From Sphingomonas sp. CFBP 13720 (GTDB lineage Bacteria; Pseudomonadota; Alphaproteobacteria; Sphingomonadales; Sphingomonadaceae), in contig NZ_JACYVA010000003.1 of the NCBI RefSeq assembly GCF_014842075.1, positions 372,001 to 436,000 of the forward strand: 64,000 bases of DNA, written 5' to 3'. Shown in pieces: positions 57,264 through 64,000 of the stretch. The notes beneath the pieces were generated by a model. It saw only the letters and a list, made by a program, of their open reading frames with translations, had not been told where the DNA came from and did not search any database. The position numbers were made by a program, and so were the translations under genes. Position 1 is the first letter of the stretch. Each line of letters begins with the position of its first letter.

Positions 57264-59768
57264 TCAGCGATCGAACCCCAGATCGGCCAGCGCACCGAAT
57301 GCGTTGCCCGGACGCACCGCCGGCTTCGGCGCGGGCGGCGTGGGCTTGCGCATCCCGCCCCAGCGCCAGTGCGGCACGGCATCGACCACCGCACTCGGCC
57401 GGAAACCCAATTGCGCCATCAACCGCGCGATCGTGTCCGGCTTCAGCCCCATCGACGTCGCCAACGCGGGATCGGGCGCAAATGGCGCGGCTCCCTTGCG
57501 CGCGTCGTGCACCGTCCGTGCCAGCCGTTCGATCAGGTCGACACGTACCGCCTGCGCCCCCAGCCGGCGATAGCCCCACGCCGCCTGCCCCGCCGGCAGC
57601 ACGCTAGCGCCGACCGGGGCCAGCGGTTCGACGGGTCGCCCGTCGCGCGCCGCCAGCAGCGCCGCGCGCCATGCCGCCGCTGCCGGACGGAACAACCGTG
57701 CATCGAACAGGTCGAGCGTACCGATCGTCACCCCCGCCTTGCGCAGCCGTCGCCGGTCGTCACTTTCCAGCGGCGTGAGCATCGCGTCGAAACCGTCGCG
57801 CGGCGCGATCCCGCCGACCTCGGTCAGCGAGGCAGCCACCGCGCGCAACGCACCGCTTGCCGCCGGATCGCGTGCCAGTGCCGCCAGCGCGGTCAATGTC
57901 GGCACGTGTCGCGCCGTTTCCTGCGCGATCCATGCCGCCAGCCGATCGCGTACCGCCGCCTGTGCGGCACGATCGAGCACATGCAGGCTGCGGTCCAGCG
58001 TCACCGCCGGCCGGTCGAGCGTCGGCCCCGCCGTCATGGTCGCGACCGTCAGTCCCGACCACCACAGGCGCGGCACCGATCCCGGTTCGGCCGCCAGCGA
58101 CAGTTCGGCATCGGACGCGACCGCCAGTTCGGCGGCACGCTTCGCCAACTCGCCGACCAGTCCCTTTTCCGCCGCCGCGATCAGCAGCCGTTTGTCGGCG
58201 ACGGTCGTATCGGGCGATACCTCGAACCGAAACCCGTTCAGGCGGCCGATATCGTGACCGTCCACACTAACGACGCCGTCGCTGCCGACATCGACCGGCA
58301 GGTCCGCCGCGCCTGCCCCGATCCGGCGCAACAGCACCGTAGTCCGTTGGTCGACGAAGCGCTGGCGCAACCGGTCGTGCAGCGCGTCGGACAGTTTCTC
58401 TTCCACGCCGCGCGTCCGCGCCGCCCAATGTTCGGGGTCCATCAGCCAGTCGGCACGATGCGCGATATACGCCCAGCTTCGCACCGCCGCGATCCGTCCC
58501 GCGATCGTCTCGACATCGCCGGTCATCAAGTCCAGCCGTTGCAGTTCGTCGGCGAACCACTGGTGCGGCAGATGCCCTGCCCCCTCGCTGAGATGGCCGA
58601 AGATCCGTCCGACGAAGCGGGCATGCGGATCGGGGCCAAGCTTTCGGAAATCGGGCAGTCCGCACGCCGACCACAACCGGCGCACCATCATGGGCGACCG
58701 CGTGCGCGCCCGTACCCAGTCTTCCTCGGCCAGTCGTTTCAGTACGATCAAATCGATCGCCTGCGGAGCAGCGGTCAGCACCGGGTGCTGCGGTCGTTCC
58801 TCAAGGCTCGCGACCAGCGCATCGACGCTGGAGAAATCCGGCTCGCCGCTGCGCCAGTACAGCCGTTCGAGCGGGGGTACGTGATGCCCCTCGATCGCCA
58901 GCATTTCCTCGGGCGTAAAGGCATTGGGACCGTCGTCGACCAGCGCGCCGAACGTCCCGTCGCGATGATGCCGCCCGGCACGTCCCGCAATTTGCGCCAT
59001 TTCTGCGACGGTCAGCCGTCGTTGCCGCCGTCCGTCGAACTTGCGCAGCGACGCGAACGCGACATGCTGTACGTCGAGGTTCAGCCCCATGCCGATGGCA
59101 TCGGTCGCGACGAGGTAATCGACCTCGCCCGACTGGAACATCTGGACCTGCGCATTGCGGGTGCGTGGCGACAATGCCCCCATCACCACCGCCGCGCCGC
59201 CGCGCATCCGCCGGATCGCCTCTGCCACGGCATAGACTTCCTCGGCCGAGAATGCGACGATCGCCGACCGTCGCGGCAGCCGCGACAGTTTACGCGCGCC
59301 CGCGAAACTCAGCGTCGAAAATCGCGGTCGGCCGATGATCTCGGCATCCTTGACCAGTGCGCGGACCATCGGCCGCAACGCGTCGGAGCCGAGGATCATC
59401 GTCTCCTCGCGTCCGCGCGCGCGCAACAGCCGGTCGGTGAATACATGCCCGCGTTCGGGGTCCGCGCCCAATTGCGCTTCGTCCAGCGCGACGAACGCCG
59501 TCTCGCGTTCCAGCGGCATCGATTCGGCTGTGCACAGGAACCAGCGCGCCTTGGGCGGGATGATCCGTTCTTCGCCGGTCACCAGCGCGACGTTTTCGAC
59601 GCCCTTCATCGCGACCACCCGGTCGTAATTCTCACGCGCCAGCAACCGCAGCGGAAAGCCGATCATACCCGACGCATGACCGCACATCCGCTCGATCGCG
59701 AGATAGGTCTTGCCGGTGTTGGTCGGCCCCAACACTGCCGTGACCGGGCTACGCGCGAACTGGCTCAT
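57264..59768 (-). CDS. SUV3-like DExH helicase
   Basis: An 834-residue helicase of the bacterial group related to mitochondrial SUV3. Walker A is VLGPTNTGKT (13-21), the DEAD-box variant is VALDEAQLGAD, and motif VI reads QIAGRAGRHHRDG. Conserved FPLRLLARENYDRV and VATDAIGMGLNLDVQ segments follow. SUV3 unwinds RNA for the mitochondrial degradosome. I chose ATG 59768 because it begins the ATPase domain; a GTG at 59837 would add 23 unconserved residues. A 14-bp palindrome (59791-59804) lies 22 bases before the start. Confidence 0.9.
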   Translation of the reverse strand: MSQFARSPVTAVLGPTNTGKTYLAIERMCGHASGMIGFPLRLLARENYDRVVAMKGVENVALVTGEERIIPPKARWFLCTAESMPLERETAFVALDEAQLGADPERGHVFTDRLLRARGREETMILGSDALRPMVRALVKDAEIIGRPRFSTLSFAGARKLSRLPRRSAIVAFSAEEVYAVAEAIRRMRGGAAVVMGALSPRTRNAQVQMFQSGEVDYLVATDAIGMGLNLDVQHVAFASLRKFDGRRQRRLTVAEMAQIAGRAGRHHRDGTFGALVDDGPNAFTPEEMLAIEGHHVPPLERLYWRSGEPDFSSVDALVASLEERPQHPVLTAAPQAIDLIVLKRLAEEDWVRARTRSPMMVRRLWSACGLPDFRKLGPDPHARFVGRIFGHLSEGAGHLPHQWFADELQRLDLMTGDVETIAGRIAAVRSWAYIAHRADWLMDPEHWAARTRGVEEKLSDALHDRLRQRFVDQRTTVLLRRIGAGAADLPVDVGSDGVVSVDGHDIGRLNGFRFEVSPDTTVADKRLLIAAAEKGLVGELAKRAAELAVASDAELSLAAEPGSVPRLWWSGLTVATMTAGPTLDRPAVTLDRSLHVLDRAAQAAVRDRLAAWIAQETARHVPTLTALAALARDPAASGALRAVAASLTEVGGIAPRDGFDAMLTPLESDDRRRLRKAGVTIGTLDLFDARLFRPAAAAWRAALLAARDGRPVEPLAPVGASVLPAGQAAWGYRRLGAQAVRVDLIERLARTVHDARKGAAPFAPDPALATSMGLKPDTIARLMAQLGFRPSAVVDAVPHWRWGGMRKPTPPAPKPAVRPGNAFGALADLGFDR

Positions 59769-59967
59769 TACGAACGCAACATCGGGTGTCGCACCGGCCG
59801 GTGCAACGGCTTTCGTACGGCACAACTCACGATTCACTCCGCCGCCCGCTCACCACGTTCCGCCGCATGCCATGCAACCATTTCGCAGGTTCATTTGACT
59901 TTAAATCTTGTCCTTCACACGAGGTTCGCGATGGGCCGGTGGACCGGCCGCCTTGGGGGAATCGCGG

Positions 59968-61416
59968 GTGTTCCTGCGCGCGGATCATGGACTGGAACTG
60001 GCCGGGGGCGGCGGTGCGCTGCAATTCGGGCGCGCGCCCGTCATGGCCGCCCCGCGCATCGACCGGTGGCGCGGGACGATCGGATCGTTCGACTGGACAC
60101 CCGATCTGGGCGCGGCGATCGGATCGCGCGACTGGTTTCGCGGACTGGCAACCTGCGCCGCGTTGTGCGGGGCCGTCTGGCTATTGTCGCCGGAGCTGGG
60201 TCGCCCGATTATCGGCGGCGTTCCCGCTACGTTCGACGGCGCCGCGCTGGACGACGCGCGCAGCCTGTCGTTCGGCGCAGGTGCATTGGGTGCGAACAGC
60301 GGCATGCGCCTCGCACCGACCAGCGGCGTCCGGCCGCTGAACGACACACCCGAACGTCCGATCCTCGAAGCGACCGCCACGCTCGGCGCCGGCATCGCCG
60401 ATGCGCTTCGACGGTCCGGTGTCGCATCGGCCGAGGCGGCACAGGTCGCGACGATGGTCGCGAGTCAGGTCGATCCCGCCGAACTCTCGCCTGCCACCCG
60501 GCTCGACATCACGCTGGGTCGTCGTGATTCGCGGGCGCAGGCCCGGCCACTCGAACGCGTTGCCTTTCGCGCCCGGTTCGATCTGGCGCTGGCCGTCGTG
60601 CGGGAAGGCGGCGTACTGCGGGTCGACGCCACGCCGATCGCGATCGACCGCACGCCGCTGCGCATCCGGGGGCGCGTCGGTGTCAGCCTGTATCGTGCCG
60701 CGCGAGCAGCAGGCGCACCCGCCAAAGCGATCGAGTCCTTCATCAAATCGGTGTCGGGCTTCGTTCCGATGGGACAGGTGGATCAGGATGATCGCTTCGA
60801 CCTGATCGTGGAACAGGCGCGCGCTGCGACCGGCGAAGTACAACTGGGTCAGCTTCTCTATGCCGGGCTGGACGGTCGACGCGACGTTCACCTGATCCGT
60901 TGGCAGGACGATGGCCGGACCGAATGGCTCGATCCGGCGGGCATCGGCGAACGCAAGGGCGTGATGACGTGGCCGGTCGCGGCGCGCATATCGTCCAATT
61001 TCGGCTGGCGCGTGCATCCGATCCTCGGTTTTCGCAAGCTGCACAAGGGCATGGACTTCGCCGCCGGCTATGGCACGCCGATTCGTGCCGCCACCGACGG
61101 CGTGGTTGCGATGGCGGGCCGCCATGGCGGTTATGGCAACTTCGTGAAGCTCAATCACGGCGGCGGCCTTGCAACCGGCTATGGCCATATGAGCCGTATC
61201 GCGGTCGCGCCCGGCACGCGTGTCAGCCGGGGTCAGGTCATCGGCTATGTCGGATCGACCGGCCTGTCGACCGGACCGCATCTTCATTACGAACTCTGGC
61301 GTAGCGGCGTGCCGATCGATCCCCGATCGGTATCCTTTTCAACCGTCCAGCAGTTGGCGGGCGACGAGCTGGTTCGCTTCCGTCGGCAGGTCGGTCGGTT
61401 GATGGCGCTGCGGTAA
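59968..61416 (+). CDS. M23-family peptidoglycan peptidase
   Basis: A 482-residue membrane-anchored protein. A hydrophobic segment (about 56-75) is followed by a coiled or helical middle, and the LytM domain sits at the C terminus with zinc motifs KLHKGMDFAAGYG and HLHYELW, plus GYGNFVKLNHGGGLATGYGH. It hydrolyses peptidoglycan cross-links, or activates amidases, in the periplasm. GTG 59968 has GGGGGA seven bases before it; a TTG at 59908 is possible but lacks such a site. Confidence 0.85.
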   Translation: MFLRADHGLELAGGGGALQFGRAPVMAAPRIDRWRGTIGSFDWTPDLGAAIGSRDWFRGLATCAALCGAVWLLSPELGRPIIGGVPATFDGAALDDARSLSFGAGALGANSGMRLAPTSGVRPLNDTPERPILEATATLGAGIADALRRSGVASAEAAQVATMVASQVDPAELSPATRLDITLGRRDSRAQARPLERVAFRARFDLALAVVREGGVLRVDATPIAIDRTPLRIRGRVGVSLYRAARAAGAPAKAIESFIKSVSGFVPMGQVDQDDRFDLIVEQARAATGEVQLGQLLYAGLDGRRDVHLIRWQDDGRTEWLDPAGIGERKGVMTWPVAARISSNFGWRVHPILGFRKLHKGMDFAAGYGTPIRAATDGVVAMAGRHGGYGNFVKLNHGGGLATGYGHMSRIAVAPGTRVSRGQVIGYVGSTGLSTGPHLHYELWRSGVPIDPRSVSFSTVQQLAGDELVRFRRQVGRLMALR

Positions 61417-61471
61417 ATCGGGTTTTGACCGGTGCGCATCGCCCGCACGAACGGATCGCAGTTCGATGCCG

Positions 61472-63148
61472 TTATCGCCCCTGTGTGCGCCACCGCCGGA
61501 TCGTTCGCTCGACGATGCCGTCCTCACCCCCCGTTTCGCGCCATAGCGCGGTGAACGACGGATCGGCCGATGCCGGTCGGGATGCTTCTTCCAGCGCGTC
61601 GATCATGACGCGGATCGGCGTCGCCACCCCCTCACCCACCACGATGCATTCGCGATTGCGCAGCGCCGGGATCGCGTCGAGAAACCCCCGTGCGGACTCC
61701 GGCATCGCCGCGCGGACGAAGGCCTGATCGCGTTCGTTGTTCAGTCGCATGGCGATGATCGTGCCGCACTGCGACAGCACTCCTTCGGCAAGGTCCGAAG
61801 GACGCTGCGTTATCAGCCCCAGCGATACGCCGTATTTCCGGCCTTCCTTCGCGATCCGCCCGAGAATGCGGGCAACCGACGATCCGTCCGAGTTTCGTTC
61901 GTTGGGGACATAGCGATGCGCTTCCTCGCAGATCAGCAGGATCGGCCGTTCCGCCTCGCCACGCGACCAGATCGCATAGTCGAACACCATCCGGCCAAGG
62001 ACCGCGACGACGACCGACGTGATTTCCGATGGCACGCCCGAGACATCGATGATCGAAATAGGTCGTCCGTCGGCCGGAAGGCGGAAGATGCGTTTCAGGA
62101 ACGCCGCCATTGTATCGGCGACCAGCATGCCCGAAAACATGAATCCATAGCGCGGATCGGCCTTGATCTCGTCGACCTTGCTCTTGATCCGCATATAGGG
62201 CGCGCTGTCGCCCGCGCGATCCATCTTTCCCATTTCCAGTTGCAGGATATTGGTCAGGTCCGACAACAGATACGGAATCGGTGAATCGATGGTGATCTTG
62301 CCGATCTCCTGCGCCAACCGGTTCTTCGACTTTGCCTGCAGGATGCATTTGTTCAGGATGTCGGCGTCGATCTGTCGTTCGGACCCGGTGGACGTCAGGA
62401 ATATCTCGCAATGCTCTTCGAAATTGAGCAGCCAGTAGGGCATTTGCAGGTTGGATACGTCGAAGGACGCGCCGATTTCGCCGAACGCGGCAGCATATTC
62501 GCCGTGCGGATCGATCATCACGACATGCCCTTGCGGACTGGCGCGACAGATCCGGTGCAGGATCAACGCGGCGGTGGTCGATTTGCCGGTGCCGGTCGAT
62601 CCCAGCAGCGCAAAATGCTTGCCCAGCAGCCCGTCGACATACAGTGCGGCCCGGATGTCATCGCTGGGATAGACGTGCCCGATCTCGATATGCGGGCGGT
62701 CCTGTGCGGCATGCAGTTGGCGCAGATCGTCGGACGTCACCGGAAATACCGGCGTTCCCGGCAATGGATAGCGCGTGACGCCGCGACGAAAACCGCGCCA
62801 CTGCCCGGTCGCCGCGTCCTCTTTCGCTTCCCCCATGAAATCGACCTGCGCGATTGCGCTGGTTGCATCGCCGGGGGCCAGACGCAGTTCGCGAATATTC
62901 GCGATGATCCATTTATCGCCGACCCGCATGCGGACCTGCGATCCGACCTGTCCCGCAAAGCTGATCGCGGTATCGTCGTTCCCGGCCAGTCGCGCGACCA
63001 CCCCGAGATCGAGCGCAACGGCGCTCGACGGTCCGGCGATTTCGATGACGCGACCGATGGCGCAGGTCGCCGCCGGATCAGGCGCTGCCGAAAGACGATC
63101 AGACAGATAATTGGCGGTATCGTGATCGAAGCGAGTACGTGCATCCAT
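61472..63148 (-). CDS. HerA-like ATP-binding protein (DUF87)
   Basis: A 558-residue P-loop ATPase of the HerA/FtsK type. Walker A is GSTGTGKST, Walker B is PILLICEEAHRYVP, and the arginine part reads EGRKYGVSLGLITQRPSDL. The N-terminal beta-barrel (about 25-130) fits HerA. Archaeal HerA works with NurA in end resection; a bacterial NurA is not encoded here, so the role is open. ATG 63148 is preferred to a GTG at 63154. It lies 36 bases behind parB on the same strand. Confidence 0.88.
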   Translation of the reverse strand: MDARTRFDHDTANYLSDRLSAAPDPAATCAIGRVIEIAGPSSAVALDLGVVARLAGNDDTAISFAGQVGSQVRMRVGDKWIIANIRELRLAPGDATSAIAQVDFMGEAKEDAATGQWRGFRRGVTRYPLPGTPVFPVTSDDLRQLHAAQDRPHIEIGHVYPSDDIRAALYVDGLLGKHFALLGSTGTGKSTTAALILHRICRASPQGHVVMIDPHGEYAAAFGEIGASFDVSNLQMPYWLLNFEEHCEIFLTSTGSERQIDADILNKCILQAKSKNRLAQEIGKITIDSPIPYLLSDLTNILQLEMGKMDRAGDSAPYMRIKSKVDEIKADPRYGFMFSGMLVADTMAAFLKRIFRLPADGRPISIIDVSGVPSEITSVVVAVLGRMVFDYAIWSRGEAERPILLICEEAHRYVPNERNSDGSSVARILGRIAKEGRKYGVSLGLITQRPSDLAEGVLSQCGTIIAMRLNNERDQAFVRAAMPESARGFLDAIPALRNRECIVVGEGVATPIRVMIDALEEASRPASADPSFTALWRETGGEDGIVERTIRRWRTQGR

Positions 63149-63184
63149 ATCCACGGCATGACACCGGCGGGTAAATTTACCGTA

Positions 63185-64000
63185 TCAAATACGCTCGCCG
63201 CTCAGACGCTGACACAGCATATCCAATTGATCCAACGTGGAATATGCGACTGATATCGTCCCGCCATTGCCGCTGTGCCCGATCTGGACCGCAAGTCCCA
63301 GCACGTCCCCGAGTTGCCGTTCGAGTGCGCGCAGATCGGCATCACCTGTTTCGCCCTCGCTGCCGGATGAGGGACGTGCCGCCCCTCTAGCCTTTCGCTC
63401 GACCGGGTTGCGCGCATTGCGTGCCAGTCGTTCCGCGTCGCGGACCGACAGTCCCTTCGCAACGACCCGTTCGGCGATCGCTTCGGCTTCGGGCACGTTG
63501 ATGAGTGCGCGGGCATGACCCATGCTGAGCCGCTGGTCGCCGACCATGTCCTGAATCGGTTTGGGCAGTTCCAGCAACCGGAGCAGGTTGGTGACGTGGC
63601 TGCGTGACTTGGCGACCAGATTGGCCAACGCTTCCTGCGTATGACCGAACTCGTCGATCAGCCGACGATAGCCTTCCGCCTCCTCGATCGCAGTCAGATC
63701 GCGACGCTGGATATTTTCGACCAGCGCGATTTCCATCGTCTCCGCGTCGGTAAAGTCGCGAACGACCACCGGCACTTCGTGTAGTCGCGCCCGTTGTGCC
63801 GCACGCCAGCGCCGTTCGCCAGCGACGATCTGGAACCCCTTGCCATGCGGGCGCACCACGATCGGCTGGATGACGCCGCGCGCCGCGATCGATTCCGCCA
63901 GTTCGTCGAGCGCCGATTCGTCGAAGAACCGCCGTGGCTGTCCCGGCAATGGCGATAGTGCCGTAACCGGTAATTGACGCACACCGGTCGGAACCGTCTG
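63185..64000 (-). CDS. parB: Chromosome partitioning protein ParB (5' end off window)
   Basis: The last 271 codons of ParB are present. The N-terminal nuclease-like domain has VRPHGKGFQIVAGERRWRAA, the HTH is TQEALANLVAKSRSHVTNLL, and the C-terminal dimerisation part ends LDMLCQRLSGERI. The reading frame continues past the window edge upstream of VRQLPVTALSPLPGQPRRF, so the N-terminal arginine-rich start is missing. It binds parS sites and works with ParA. Confidence 0.93.
   Translation of the reverse strand, partial: QTVPTGVRQLPVTALSPLPGQPRRFFDESALDELAESIAARGVIQPIVVRPHGKGFQIVAGERRWRAAQRARLHEVPVVVRDFTDAETMEIALVENIQRRDLTAIEEAEGYRRLIDEFGHTQEALANLVAKSRSHVTNLLRLLELPKPIQDMVGDQRLSMGHARALINVPEAEAIAERVVAKGLSVRDAERLARNARNPVERKARGAARPSSGSEGETGDADLRALERQLGDVLGLAVQIGHSGNGGTISVAYSTLDQLDMLCQRLSGERI

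Noticed and set aside
57369..60527. A 1052-codon open frame on the plus strand opposite the helicase
   Set aside because: It is antisense to a clear helicase, is rich in Arg/His/Gln with no domain, and reflects the third-base GC bias of the real gene.

Overview
This is a GC-rich, densely coding chromosomal stretch from an alphaproteobacterium, most likely Sphingomonas or a close sphingomonad. The evidence is gene content and order: plsX-fabH-ihfA-merR, the SUV3-like helicase/S4/fdxA/carD run, herA beside parB, Coq7- and COQ9-type ubiquinone proteins, and sphingomonad-type small proteins (DUF1489, DUF4169, DUF6481). About 65 protein genes are supported. I found no tRNA, rRNA, CRISPR array, insertion sequence or phage gene, so this looks like core chromosome with a few accessory islets. 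parB runs off the right edge, which suggests the origin-proximal parAB locus lies just beyond it.

Layout. 1-4.4 kb: the end of dsbB, coq7, a small exported protein, a PiT phosphate transporter and a polytopic membrane protein. 4.4-7.8 kb: a DNA-repair islet with a radical SAM protein under a perfect alphaproteobacterial LexA box, then a hemerythrin gene overlapping a fused DUF4130-UdgX uracil-DNA glycosylase gene. 7.9-15.2 kb: an M24 peptidase/FAD-oxidoreductase operon, a divergent ATP-grasp plus Gfo/Idh/MocA pair with palindromic upstream elements, two small proteins and an aldo-keto reductase. 15.4-23.6 kb, all on the minus strand: MBL hydrolase, rpmF, plsX, fabH, ihfA, a MerR gene that lacks a canonical start codon, PBP1A, prfB and a lipoprotein-like methyltransferase. 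23.7-31.4 kb: fused pabBC, aspartate aminotransferase, a diguanylate cyclase, exported MsrA, DUF1489, MgtE and a cyclophilin.

31.4-38.6 kb: a LysR regulator diverges from a bacterial Cdc48/VAT-type AAA ATPase across a structured region holding a 21-bp palindrome and a probable small RNA or attenuator with an intrinsic terminator. It is followed by a phospholipid-methyltransferase-like gene and a three-gene type III polyketide cluster (PKS, methyltransferase, FAD oxidoreductase). 38.6-51.4 kb: msrB, a second bifunctional PBP, the overlapping sco-ycgN-ygjP operon, an ankyrin protein, ssb, an Old Yellow Enzyme, an EamA transporter, an exported-protein/M48-TPR protease operon, an aromatic aminotransferase, a glutaredoxin and COQ9. 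51.4-64 kb: feoAB behind a Fur-like box, DUF4169, a GH114-like lipoprotein, a DUF2807 protein, carD with an intrinsic terminator, fdxA, an S4 protein, the SUV3-like helicase, an M23 peptidase, a HerA-like ATPase and parB.

Functional links: Coq7 and COQ9 serve the same ubiquinone step. Two bifunctional PBPs and an M23 enzyme shape the cell wall. MsrA (exported) and MsrB (cytosolic) repair oxidised methionine. SSB and UdgX handle DNA. FeoAB, hemerythrin and ferredoxin tie the window to iron handling.
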